This document shows positions 8,097 through 16,440 of a stretch of 64,000 nucleotides of DNA, in pieces. The notes beneath the pieces were generated by a model, which saw only the letters and a list, made by a program, of their open reading frames with translations, was not told the DNA's origin and searched no databases. The DNA is from RPQJ01 sp963754125. GTDB taxonomy: Bacteria; Pseudomonadota; Gammaproteobacteria; Steroidobacterales; Steroidobacteraceae. Position numbers and translations under genes: made by a program. The stretch lies in contig CAVWEX010000014.1 in the NCBI GenBank assembly GCA_963754125.1, positions 682,001 through 746,000 on the forward strand. Direction: 5' to 3'. How positions within the stretch are numbered: the first letter of the stretch is position 1; each line of letters starts with the position of its first letter.

Positions 8097-9674
8097 ATGG
8101 CTGAGATCAAGACGACAGAGCCCGTGCGCAGCCGAGGCGCCGTCAACCGCTTTCTCGACGTGGTCGAGCGGGTCGGCAACGCGTTGCCCGATCCGACGAC
8201 GCTGTTCGCGCTGCTCGCCCTCGGTGTCGTGCTGCTCTCCGGTCTCGCGGCGCAGTTCGACCTCACGGTCGCGCACCCCACCACGGGCAAGCTCATCGAG
8301 CCGGTCAGCCTGCTGTCGGTGGACGGGCTGCACCGCATCCTGACCGGGCTCGTCACCAACTTCACCAGCTTCGCGCCGCTCGGCACGGTGCTGGTCGCCA
8401 TGATCGGCATCGGCGTGGCCGAGGTCTCCGGCCTGATCGGCGCGGTGATGCGCATGCTGGTGCTCAAGTCGCCCCGCGCCCTGCTCACCCCTGTCGTGGT
8501 GTTCTGCGGCGTGCTCTCGAACGCCGCGAGCGAGGTCGGTTACGTGCTGCTGGTGCCGCTCGCGGCGCTGATTTTCAAGGCCGCCGGCCGCCACCCGGTG
8601 CTCGGGCTCGCCGCAGCGTTCGCCGGCGTCTCGGGCGGCTACAGCGCCAACCTCGTGCTCGGCACCATCGACCCGTTGCTCGCCGGCCTCTCGCAGGAGG
8701 CGGCACGCATCATCGATCCCGCCTACGTCGTCAGCCCGGCTGCGAACTACTACTTCATGTTCGTCTCGACGTTCCTGATCACCGGACTCGGCTGGTGGGT
8801 GACGGAACGGCTGGTAGCGCCCCGCCTGGCCGGCAGCGAGTATTCGAGCACGGCCGACGATGCGCAGTCCGACGACCTCGTGAAGCCGCTCACGCCGGCC
8901 GAGAAGCGCGGCCTGCGATTCGCCGCGGCGCTGTTCGCCCTCCTGACCGGGTTGCTGCTCTGGGGCCTGCTTCCGTCGAACGGATTTCTACGCGACCCCG
9001 AGACCGGCAGCGTGCTGCACTCGCCGTTCCTCAAGGGCATCGTGGCGATCATCTTCGTCTACGGCGTGGGACTCGGCACCGCCTACGGCGTCGGGGCGGG
9101 CACGGTGAAAAGCGACCGTGACGTGATCCGCGGCATGAGCCAGCAGATGTCCACGCTCGGCGGCTACATGGTGCTGGTGTTCTTCGCCGCCCAGTTCGTC
9201 GCGTTCTTCAACTGGACCAACCTCGGGCTGATCATGGCCGTCGAGGGCGCACAGTTCCTCAAGGCCGCGGGATTGCACCAGGTGCCGCTGATGCTGGCGT
9301 TCATCCTGCTGTCGGCCGTGATCAACCTGGTGATGGGATCGGCCTCGGCCAAGTGGGCGCTGATGGCGCCGGTGTTCGTGCCGATGTTCATGCTGCTCGG
9401 CTACCCGCCGGAGGTGACGCAGACGGCGTACCGCGTCGGCGACTCGGTCACGAACGTGATCTCGCCGATGATGAGCTACTTCGCGCTGATCATCGCCTTC
9501 GTGCAGCGCTACGTCGCCAAGGCTGGCATCGGCACGCTGGTGTCGCTGATGCTGCCCTACTCGCTGACCTTCCTCGTGGGCTGGTCGATCCTGTTCATCG
9601 CCTGGCTGCTGCTCGGCTGGCCCGTGGGACCGGGCGCGCCGACGTCGCTCGCCGTCGGAACCGCGGCACCCTGA
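8097..9674 (+). CDS. AbgT-family transporter
   Basis: A 525-residue inner-membrane transporter of the AbgT family. Members import p-aminobenzoyl-glutamate or, in characterised relatives such as MtrF and YdaH, export sulfonamides by proton exchange. The N-terminal FLDVVERVGNALPDPTTLFA, then GVLSNAASEVGYVLLVPLAA and a second re-entrant region AVINLVMGSASAKWALMAPV are family hallmarks. About nine to eleven membrane helices are visible. The ATG at 8097 follows an excellent GGAGG (8087-8091); an upstream in-frame start reads arginine-rich sequence and is rejected. Substrate direction is not known. No abgA or abgB gene is adjacent. Confidence 0.92.
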   Translation: MAEIKTTEPVRSRGAVNRFLDVVERVGNALPDPTTLFALLALGVVLLSGLAAQFDLTVAHPTTGKLIEPVSLLSVDGLHRILTGLVTNFTSFAPLGTVLVAMIGIGVAEVSGLIGAVMRMLVLKSPRALLTPVVVFCGVLSNAASEVGYVLLVPLAALIFKAAGRHPVLGLAAAFAGVSGGYSANLVLGTIDPLLAGLSQEAARIIDPAYVVSPAANYYFMFVSTFLITGLGWWVTERLVAPRLAGSEYSSTADDAQSDDLVKPLTPAEKRGLRFAAALFALLTGLLLWGLLPSNGFLRDPETGSVLHSPFLKGIVAIIFVYGVGLGTAYGVGAGTVKSDRDVIRGMSQQMSTLGGYMVLVFFAAQFVAFFNWTNLGLIMAVEGAQFLKAAGLHQVPLMLAFILLSAVINLVMGSASAKWALMAPVFVPMFMLLGYPPEVTQTAYRVGDSVTNVISPMMSYFALIIAFVQRYVAKAGIGTLVSLMLPYSLTFLVGWSILFIAWLLLGWPVGPGAPTSLAVGTAAP

Positions 9675-9684
9675 CACCGCTCCA

Positions 9685-11100
9685 TCAGCCGTCGGTGGCC
9701 GCCGTACGCAGCAGGCCCCACAGCGCGGCGACGTGCTCGCGCTCAGTCGTGAGCGAGCCGACTGAGACACGCACCATCCAGCGTCCCTCCAGGACGGCCG
9801 GCGTGACGTAGGCTGCACCCGAGGCGTTGACGCGACCGGCCCAGTCGAGCGTGTGACGATCGAGTGCCTCGCCCTCGAGTCCCGGCGGCTGGTGGCGCAG
9901 GCACAGCGTCTGCAGCACCACCGGCGCGAGCACGCGCCAGTCCGGTTCGCCTCGGACCTGCGCTTCCAGCCACTGCGCGTTGTCGAGGTCGCGGCGCAGG
10001 CGGCGCTGCAGTCCTTCGACGCCCTGCTCGCGGATCAGGCACCACAGTTTCAGCGCCCGGAAGCGCCGCCCGAGCGGGATGCCCCAGTCGCGCAGGTTCT
10101 TCACTCGACCGTCCACGCCGCTCTGCAGGTAGCTCGGGTTGGTGCTCATGACGCGCACCAGGTGCTCGGGATCGCGGACGTAGTACAGCGAGCAGTCGAA
10201 GGCGACTCCCAGCCACTTGTGCGGGTTCATCACCAGCGAATCGGCGCCCTCGACGCCGTGCCACAACGCGCGGCACTCGGGCAGGATCATGGCCGAGCCC
10301 GCCATTGCAGCGTCCACGTGCATCCAGAGGCCATGCTCGCCAGCGATGGCGGCAATGGCCTGCAGCGAGTCGAAGGCCGTGGTCGTGGTCGTGCCGCTCG
10401 TGGCCACCACCGCGCAGGGCCGGCGGCCGGCGGCGAGATCGGCACGAATCGCCGCCTCCAGCAGGTCGGTACGCATTGCGTGGGCACCGTCCGTGCCGAT
10501 CACGTGGATGTTGTCGCGGCCGAACCCGGCGAGCAGTGCAGCCTTCTCCACCGAGCTGTGGCTGTGGGCGGAGACGTACACGACGAGCGGCACGGACTCC
10601 GCCTGGAGGCCGCCGCGCACCAGCGAAAAGCCGCTGGTCCGCTCGCGTGCGCAAAGCAGCGCCACCAACGTGCAGCTCGACGCCGTGTCCTGGATCACGC
10701 CGCTCCACGCGGGCGACAGGCCGACCATCTGCCGCATCCAGTCGGTTACCACCTCCTCGACCTCGGTCAGGGCCGGGCTCGACTGCCAGGACAGACCGAG
10801 CACGCCGAGTCCGGTGCTCAGGTAGTCGCCGAGCACCGAGGCGAGTTCGCCGTTGGAGGGGAAGTATCCGAAGAAACGCGGGTGCTGCCAGTGCGACAGG
10901 CCCGGAAGGATCACGCGGTCGAGGTCGCCGAGGATCGCCTCGAACGACTCCGGCGCGACGGGTGGCGACGCCGGCAGCTGCGCCTTGATCGCGCCGGGCG
11001 TCACCTGCGACATGACCGGCAGGCGGGCGGCGCGTTCGCGGTAGTCGGCGACCCAGTCCACGACCTGGTGGCCGAGGCGGCGGAATTCTTCGGGTGTCAT
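9685..11100 (-). CDS. PLP-dependent aromatic-L-amino-acid-type decarboxylase
   Basis: A 471-residue group II decarboxylase. The PLP-binding lysine is in MNPHKWLGVAFDCSLYYV, the aspartate and alanine that hold the pyridine ring are in WMHVDAAMAGSAMI, and the N-terminal FRRLGHQVVDWVADY and HPRFFGYFPSNGELASVLGD are typical of aromatic-amino-acid (DOPA/tryptophan/tyrosine/phenylalanine) decarboxylases. Substrate choice within the group cannot be read from motifs alone. Its ATG overlaps the stop of the upstream transporter gene (ATGA), so the two are translationally coupled. That suggests the transporter moves the amino acid or the amine produced. Confidence 0.92.
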   Translation of the reverse strand: MTPEEFRRLGHQVVDWVADYRERAARLPVMSQVTPGAIKAQLPASPPVAPESFEAILGDLDRVILPGLSHWQHPRFFGYFPSNGELASVLGDYLSTGLGVLGLSWQSSPALTEVEEVVTDWMRQMVGLSPAWSGVIQDTASSCTLVALLCARERTSGFSLVRGGLQAESVPLVVYVSAHSHSSVEKAALLAGFGRDNIHVIGTDGAHAMRTDLLEAAIRADLAAGRRPCAVVATSGTTTTTAFDSLQAIAAIAGEHGLWMHVDAAMAGSAMILPECRALWHGVEGADSLVMNPHKWLGVAFDCSLYYVRDPEHLVRVMSTNPSYLQSGVDGRVKNLRDWGIPLGRRFRALKLWCLIREQGVEGLQRRLRRDLDNAQWLEAQVRGEPDWRVLAPVVLQTLCLRHQPPGLEGEALDRHTLDWAGRVNASGAAYVTPAVLEGRWMVRVSVGSLTTEREHVAALWGLLRTAATDG

Positions 11101-12434
11101 GCAGGGATCTCCGGGCGGGAGGCGAGCCGGCGTGCAAGCACGCCGTGCGCACGCCGATCGAGCGGGTAGTGCCAGGCCAGCAGCAGCATCGGCACGAGCA
11201 GCAGGCAGGGCCAGGCGACGAACGCGACCTTGAGCCCGAGCGCGGCCGCGGGCGTGACCGCGTTCCCGGCATCGAACCCGAACGCCGTCGGGATCGCGAG
11301 CGCGACGGCGCCGCCCACGCCCTGGTTGAGCTTGGTGACGATCGCCTGGAACGAGAAGAAGATCGCCGCGCGCTCCTGCCGGTTGCGCCAGACATCGTAA
11401 TCCACGATGTCGGCGAGCAGCGACGGCAGTGCGATCGACGAGAGCCCCAGGAAGAATCCAAAGCACGCCATGACGGCGGCCATCGGCGCGAGCGCTCCCG
11501 GCCCGGGCGCGATGAGCAGCACCGCGAGCAGCGTCGCCATCATGCCCGCCGCCGCGATGCTCCAGGCGCGGTGCTTCTCGACCCGCTGCATCACCCTGAG
11601 CCACAGCGGCATGCCAAGCGCCATGGCGAGCGTCATCGGCAGCGCGATCTGCGGCACCTTGTCGCCGAGACCGAGGTAGCGGCTCGCGTAAATGACGAAC
11701 AGGCTCGCGACGGCGCCGGTGGCGAGCCCGAACAGGACCTGGGTAGCGAGGAAGTACCGCAGCGGCGGCGTATCGAGCAGTGCGCGGTAGAGGTCGCCCG
11801 CGCGCACCCGCCGCGAGGCCGCCCGCCGCGCCGGTTCCGGGACTGCACGGCTGAGCAGGAGCACGGCGAGCGGCAGGCTGACCATGATGAAGGCCGCGAT
11901 CGCACGCATGACCCCGGGCGTGAACTTCGTCGTGCCCGACAGCAGCAGCATCGGCGCGACCATGAAGAGCACGCCACCCGCGAATCCGAGCAACTGCCGC
12001 CACACTGCGATACGCGATCGCTCGTGGTAGTCGCGCGAGAGCTCCGCGGCCATCGCCGTGTGCGGGATCTCGACCAGCGTCCAGCCGAGCGTCACCACGA
12101 GGTACCACGACATCAGGTGGCCGAGCCCGGCCGTCGGCGGCGGGTTGTAGAGGAACCACGCGCCTGTCGCGACCACCGCGGCGCCCGCGATCATCCACGG
12201 CTTGCGACGACCCGAACGGTCGGAGAGGTAACCGATGAGCGGGTCGGTGATGCCGTCGAACAGGCGCGCCACCAGCGTGGCCGTGGCGAGGCCCGCGAGC
12301 GTGATCGCGCTGTAGTCGAGATAGAAGTTCGGCAGCACCGCGGCCGTGGGCGACATCAGCATCGACAGTGGCAGGTTGACCAGGCCGAAAGCGATCAGCA
12401 GCGACGTGGGCAGTCGGGACGGCTTCGGCGGCAT
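11097..12434 (-). CDS. MFS transporter of the GPH (MelB-like) type
   Basis: A 445-residue membrane protein with about twelve helices. Helix 2 carries LVARLFDGITDPLIGYLSDR followed by SGRRKPW, matching the aspartate-rich cation-coupling region and loop of glycoside-pentoside-hexuronide:cation symporters. A second such loop appears near SLLADIVDYDVWRNRQERAA. Characterised members carry sugars with Na+ or H+, but many GPH proteins next to decarboxylases or hydrolases have unknown substrates. It is transcribed first in a two-gene unit with the aromatic-type decarboxylase (ATGA overlap). Family call is secure; the substrate is open. Confidence 0.88.
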   Translation of the reverse strand: MPPKPSRLPTSLLIAFGLVNLPLSMLMSPTAAVLPNFYLDYSAITLAGLATATLVARLFDGITDPLIGYLSDRSGRRKPWMIAGAAVVATGAWFLYNPPPTAGLGHLMSWYLVVTLGWTLVEIPHTAMAAELSRDYHERSRIAVWRQLLGFAGGVLFMVAPMLLLSGTTKFTPGVMRAIAAFIMVSLPLAVLLLSRAVPEPARRAASRRVRAGDLYRALLDTPPLRYFLATQVLFGLATGAVASLFVIYASRYLGLGDKVPQIALPMTLAMALGMPLWLRVMQRVEKHRAWSIAAAGMMATLLAVLLIAPGPGALAPMAAVMACFGFFLGLSSIALPSLLADIVDYDVWRNRQERAAIFFSFQAIVTKLNQGVGGAVALAIPTAFGFDAGNAVTPAAALGLKVAFVAWPCLLLVPMLLLAWHYPLDRRAHGVLARRLASRPEIPA

Positions 12435-12494
12435 CGGGTATCTTGGGTGCGGGCCGGGGGGTCCGATTGTCGTTCATGTGCCGGAGGAATGCCC

Positions 12495-13121
12495 ATGCGA
12501 ACGCGCACCGCCATGATGTCCGCCCTGCTCTCCCTGGCGCTGGAGTCCGCATTTGCGGTCGAGCCGACGAGGCAGGCCACCACCCCCGCCGACGCTTTCC
12601 TGGCCGCGCTCGCAGGGCACTGCGGAAAGGCCTATGCCGGGCGCATCGTCGCCAACGAACCTGCGGCCGCCGCCGGGGCACCCGCGGATCCGTTCGAGGG
12701 CAAGGCGCTGGTGATGCACGTGCGCGAGTGCGCTCCGGGGGAGATCCGCATCCCCTTCCACGTCGGCGACGATCGCTCGCGCACCTGGGTCATCACCCGC
12801 ACGGACGGCGGTCTTCGCCTCAAGCACGATCACCGTCACGCGGACGGCTCCCCGGACGTGCTGACCCTGTACGGTGGCGACACTGCCACGCGGGGCACCG
12901 CGACGCGGCAGGAGTTCCCGGCGGACGCCGAGTCGAAGGCGCTGTTCGAGTGGCAGGGACTCAAGGCCTCGATGACCAACGTGTGGGCCATCGAACTCGA
13001 GCCGGGCGCGCGGTATGTGTACGAGCTTGCGCGTCCCGGCCGGCTGTTCCGAGTCGAGTTCGACCTCACGACGCCGGTCCCCCTGCCCCCACCCCCGTGG
13101 GGCAGCGAAGCGAATCCCTGA
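12495..13121 (+). CDS. Secreted protein of unknown function
   Basis: A 208-residue protein with a short export signal (MRTRTAMMSALLSLALESAF). Two ATGs lie six bases apart. The second, at 12495, is chosen because GGAGG at 12483-12487 is 7 bases before it but only 1 base before the first. The mature region contains HCGKAYAGRI, VMHVRECAPGEIRIPFHVGD, LKHDHRHADGSPDVLTLYGG and the C-terminal VWAIELEPGARYVYELARPG. The His-Asp-rich central motif could be a metal site. I recognise no characterised family. It is divergent from the transporter gene and 16 bases before a YqaA-type gene. Confidence 0.75.
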   Translation: MRTRTAMMSALLSLALESAFAVEPTRQATTPADAFLAALAGHCGKAYAGRIVANEPAAAAGAPADPFEGKALVMHVRECAPGEIRIPFHVGDDRSRTWVITRTDGGLRLKHDHRHADGSPDVLTLYGGDTATRGTATRQEFPADAESKALFEWQGLKASMTNVWAIELEPGARYVYELARPGRLFRVEFDLTTPVPLPPPPWGSEANP

Positions 13122-13137
13122 CCGTACAATATCCCCG

Positions 13138-13722
13138 ATGAGAATTTTCTCTCGACTGTTCGACCGCGCCCTGCACTGGAGCAGGCACCCTCACGCGGAA
13201 CGCTATCTCGCAGTCGTCAGCTTCACGGAGTCGTCGTTCTTCCCGGTCCCCCCGGACGTCCTGCTCGCGCCGATGACGCTCGCGCGACCGCAACGCTGGT
13301 GGCGCCTCGCCGCACTGACCACCGTCACGTCTGTGCTCGGCGGACTGCTCGGCTATGCGATCGGTTACGTCGCGCTCGAGAGCGTCACGCCGCTGCTGCA
13401 TCGGGTGGGCTACTGGGGCCACTTCGAAACGGCGCATGACTGGTTCGAGCGCTACGGATTCTGGGCGATCTTCGCCGCGGGCTTCACACCGATCCCCTAC
13501 AAGGTCTTCACGATCGCGGCGGGCGCGGTCCACATGTCTCTCGTACCCTTCACGCTCGGCTCGCTCGTCGGCCGTGGGGCCCGCTACCTGCTGGTGGCAG
13601 GACTGGTGCGCTGGGGTGGAGCCCCGATCGAGCATCATATCCGCCGGTATGTGGACGGCATCGGCTGGGCCACGCTCGGCATCCTCGTGGTCGGGTACCT
13701 GAGCTGGTCCGTGCTGCGGTAA
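13138..13722 (+). CDS. YqaA/DedA-like (SNARE-associated Golgi family) membrane protein
   Basis: A 194-residue integral membrane protein. The conserved region FTESSFFPVPPDVLLAPMTL near residue 35 is the proline-rich re-entrant motif of the YqaA branch of DedA proteins. The downstream FWAIFAAGFTPIPYKVFTI and GSLVGRGARYLLVAG complete the domain with about four helices. DedA relatives act as lipid carriers or flippases that keep undecaprenyl-phosphate cycling and proton-motive force stable; this branch is uncharacterised. It begins 16 bases after the secreted protein gene, so the two may be co-transcribed. Confidence 0.87.
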   Translation: MRIFSRLFDRALHWSRHPHAERYLAVVSFTESSFFPVPPDVLLAPMTLARPQRWWRLAALTTVTSVLGGLLGYAIGYVALESVTPLLHRVGYWGHFETAHDWFERYGFWAIFAAGFTPIPYKVFTIAAGAVHMSLVPFTLGSLVGRGARYLLVAGLVRWGGAPIEHHIRRYVDGIGWATLGILVVGYLSWSVLR

Positions 13723-13746
13723 CCCTCTGGTCCGATAGGTACTTCT

Positions 13747-13766
13747 GACTGCGACCGGTCGCAGTC
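13747..13766. promoter_or_regulatory. Perfect 20-bp palindrome before tonB
   Basis: GACTGCGACCGGTCGCAGTC is perfectly self-complementary over 20 bases, located 25 bases after the YqaA stop and 72 bases before the tonB start. It does not resemble a Fur box and is not followed by a T-run. It could be the operator of a dimeric regulator of the tonB operon or an RNA hairpin (8-bp stem, CCGG loop). Confidence 0.5.
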
Positions 13767-13837
13767 CCAGTGCCTGAAATCCGGTAAATTCCAAGGCGAT
13801 CGCTTCCAAGCCGGAGGGACGCAAGTCCCGATCCTCG

Positions 13838-14554
13838 ATGCGCATCGACCGCTACGTCCACGACGAGCGCCTGACCTGGAGCGCGGCGGGCGTCCTGCTG
13901 GTCGTGGCCGCGCTGCACCTCAGCGGAATCGCCCGGCTGCTGTTCGCGCCGCCGACAACGGTGGCGGTCGAGGCACCTCCGCCCGTGTTCCAGGTGAGCC
14001 TGCAGAAGCTGCCCCCGCCCAGGTTGCCCCCGGCACTCCAGCCGCGACCGGCGGACGCGCCGCCGCCTCCCACCGACGCCGTCCAGCGCCCACGCCAGAC
14101 GCGCCCCGTGCCGATCCTGGTGGATACGCCGACCAGCGATCCCGTCCCGCCCGACACCCAGGTCAAGAAATACGAGATGGGCGACGAGCAGCTGCCGGGC
14201 GTGCCGGGGCCGCCGATGCCAGAGGGTACGGGCGACGGAGAGTTGTATGCGGATGCCGCGCCGGTCGAGGAGACCCCGGTCCTCTGGAACCTCCGGCTCG
14301 TGGACATGCGGCCGCCCGTCTACCCGCCGCGCTGCCTGCGCCTAGGGATCGAGGGACGCGTCAAGATCCGCGTGCTCGTCGGCGAGAACGGCCGGCCCCA
14401 GGAAGTCACCGTGGGCCAGTCGAGCGGCGAGGCATCGCTCGACCAGGCCGCCCTCGAGGCCGTTCGCGAGTGGCGTTTCGAACCGGCGAAGCGCAACGGC
14501 GTCGCAGTGCGCGCCTGGGCCATCGTGCCCGTCGAATTCAAGCTGATCGATTGA
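13838..14554 (+). CDS. tonB: Energy transducer TonB
   Basis: A 238-residue TonB. One N-terminal membrane helix (about residues 15-33, WSAAGVLLVVAALHLSGIAR) is followed by a proline-rich periplasm-spanning stretch (about 45-110). The C-terminal domain has RPPVYPPRCLRLGIEGRVKI, VTVGQSSGEASLDQAALEAV and REWRFEPAKRNG. It couples the inner-membrane proton gradient, through ExbB-ExbD, to outer-membrane receptors for iron chelates, cobalamin or carbohydrates. It is the first gene of tonB-exbB-exbD plus a DUF1232 gene, with gaps of 15-18 bases. GGAGGG upstream serves as ribosome site. Confidence 0.95.
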   Translation: MRIDRYVHDERLTWSAAGVLLVVAALHLSGIARLLFAPPTTVAVEAPPPVFQVSLQKLPPPRLPPALQPRPADAPPPPTDAVQRPRQTRPVPILVDTPTSDPVPPDTQVKKYEMGDEQLPGVPGPPMPEGTGDGELYADAAPVEETPVLWNLRLVDMRPPVYPPRCLRLGIEGRVKIRVLVGENGRPQEVTVGQSSGEASLDQAALEAVREWRFEPAKRNGVAVRAWAIVPVEFKLID

Positions 14555-14569
14555 AGGCAGGGACGAATC

Positions 14570-15310
14570 ATGCACCCCACCGAATCGCTGACCTCCATGA
14601 GCTTTGCGAACTTCCTCCGCGAGACCGACGCGGTGGGAATCTTCGTGTTCGGCCTGCTCATCCTGATGTCCATCGTCTCGTGGTACTTCATCTTCCTGAA
14701 GTCCGCGCGGGTCGCCAGGATCCGCACGCGCTCCCACCGCGTGGTCTCGACCTTCTGGCGGACGCCGGCCGACCAGGCCATCGGCTACCTGGAGCAACAG
14801 CCCGACTGGGAGCCGTTCTCGAAGATCGCGCTCGACGGCGAGTTCGCGATGCAGCACCACGACCAGCTCACCGAGGACCGCATCGCCGGCACGCTGCGGC
14901 GGGCCGAGTTCCTCGACCGGTCGTTGCGCGCTGCGATCAACCGCGAGACGGAGCGCCTCGAGACCGGCCTGACCTTCCTGGCGACGGTGGGCAGCACGGC
15001 GCCGTTCGTGGGACTGTTCGGCACCGTGTGGGGCATCTTCCACGCGCTGGTGCGCATCGGCGCGACGGGCGAGACCTCGCTCGACCAGGTGGCCGGTCCC
15101 GTTGGCGAGGCGCTGATCATGACGGCACTGGGCCTGGCGGTCGCGGTGCCCGCGGTGCTCGGCTACAACATGCTGGTGCGCAACAACCGCGTGATCATCG
15201 CGAGCTTCCACGCTTTCGCCGAGGACCTGCTCGCCTACCTGACCACCGGCGCGCGCGTGCCGTCCTCGATGGACCACCACCGCGAGCACCGGCTGAAAAA
15301 GGCTGCCTGA
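14570..15310 (+). CDS. exbB: ExbB/TolQ-type proton channel subunit
   Basis: A 246-residue MotA/TolQ/ExbB protein. It has three membrane helices: about residues 24-43 (GIFVFGLLILMSIVSWYFIF), a second near GLTFLATVGSTAPFVGLFGT, and a third near MTALGLAVAVPAVLGYNMLV. The GTVWGIFHAL segment with its Thr/Pro-rich approach is the conserved ion-path region. It assembles as a pentamer around an ExbD dimer and powers TonB. It lies between tonB and exbD, so ExbB is preferred over the similar TolQ. Confidence 0.95.
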   Translation: MHPTESLTSMSFANFLRETDAVGIFVFGLLILMSIVSWYFIFLKSARVARIRTRSHRVVSTFWRTPADQAIGYLEQQPDWEPFSKIALDGEFAMQHHDQLTEDRIAGTLRRAEFLDRSLRAAINRETERLETGLTFLATVGSTAPFVGLFGTVWGIFHALVRIGATGETSLDQVAGPVGEALIMTALGLAVAVPAVLGYNMLVRNNRVIIASFHAFAEDLLAYLTTGARVPSSMDHHREHRLKKAA

Positions 15311-15328
15311 GACTCTCCGGAGACCACC

Positions 15329-15766
15329 ATGGCATTCAGCGGACTCGGCGGCGGCGGCACCCCCCACTCGGCCCCGATGGCGGAGATCAACATGATCCCG
15401 CTGGTGGACGTCATGCTCGTGCTGCTGATCATCTTCATGATCACGGCGCCGCTGCTCGCTCACAAGATCAAGATCGACCTGCCCCAGGCCTCCACGGTGC
15501 TGCTCGAGGAGAAGCCCGACACCATCGTGATCTCGCTGATGGCCGACGGGCAGATGTTCCTCAACGACGTGCAGATCGACCGCCCGAGCATGGTCAAGCG
15601 GCTCGCGGACGAAGCGCAGCGCAAGCCCCAACCCGAACTGCACCTGCACGTGGATCGCACGCTGCAGTTCCAGGCGCTGGCGACGGTCATGGCCGACGCC
15701 CAGAACGCCGGCATGGTCAAGGTCGGCATCGCCACTGACCCCATCAAGGGTCGCGAGGAACGCTGA
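15329..15766 (+). CDS. exbD: ExbD/TolR-type subunit
   Basis: A 145-residue protein with one N-terminal membrane helix. The helix in INMIPLVDVMLVLLIIFMIT carries the single conserved membrane aspartate (LVD) that is protonated during energy coupling. A periplasmic domain follows (PQPELHLHVDRTLQFQALAT and DAQNAGMVKVGIA). Together with ExbB it forms the motor for TonB. It is separated from exbB by 18 bases with an obvious ribosome site (CTCCGGAGACC). Confidence 0.95.
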   Translation: MAFSGLGGGGTPHSAPMAEINMIPLVDVMLVLLIIFMITAPLLAHKIKIDLPQASTVLLEEKPDTIVISLMADGQMFLNDVQIDRPSMVKRLADEAQRKPQPELHLHVDRTLQFQALATVMADAQNAGMVKVGIATDPIKGREER

Positions 15767-15782
15767 ACGCGGGAGGTGCCGC

Positions 15783-16356
15783 ATGCCGCTCACCGTGACG
15801 CTCGAAATCTCAGACCAGGAGCTCGAGCACTTTCGGTCGCTCATGCTGGGCGTGCGCGACCGGGCGGAACGACGCAGTCCCGGGGAAATCGCCGCAGCCG
15901 CCGTCGCCGAAGTGGACACGCCTGCGCAACACGGCGCGCTCGCCCTTCGTCGCCCGCCGCATCGATTGCGTCGGCCGGCTCATCGCGATGCTCGAGGATC
16001 CCGAGTGGTCGCTGCCGGAGCCCGAGCGACGTCGCGTGCTCGACGGGCTCGCCTACGTCGCCGAGGCCAACGACCTCGTGCCGGACAACGTTCCGGTACT
16101 CGGCCTGCTCGACGACGCCATCATGCTCGAACTGGTGCTGCGCGAACTGAAGCACGAACTCGACGGCTACGCGGAGTTCGATGCCTACCGACGGGACGAG
16201 GCGACCCGCCGCGACAAGCCCGACGCGCACCGTTCCGTGTCGCGCACGGACTGGCTGCAGTCGCAGCGCGAGGCGCTGCACGCCCGGATCCGCGAGCGAC
16301 GCGAGCGCGACCTCGCCCGCGACGGCGAGGGATTCCAGCTGATCACGCGCTTCTAG
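15783..16356 (+). CDS. DUF1232 (YkvA-like) protein, interrupted by a +1 frameshift
   Basis: The first frame gives MPLTVTLEISDQELEHFRSL up to about EIAAAAVAEV (15,912). The next frame continues LRNTARSPFVARRIDCVGRL, then LAYVAEANDLVPDNVPVLGL and LLDDAIMLELVLRELKHEL, the core of the DUF1232 family. The span is 574 bases, one more than a multiple of three, so one extra base near 15,910-15,925 explains the break; corrected length is about 190 residues. It begins 16 bases after exbD and appears to be the fourth gene of the tonB operon. Function of the family is unknown. The frameshift is probably a sequence error. Confidence 0.8.
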
Positions 16357-16440
16357 CCGGATCGATCGCGCAACGCTGCAGCGGTGGCGCGTAGGCATCG
16401 AAGCACGCCGGGTCGCCGACGGACGGCGGCGCTCTGATGC

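Noticed and set aside
13723..13837. Fur box before tonB
   Set aside because: No GATAAT-type hexamer array is present; only the unrelated GC-rich palindrome was found.
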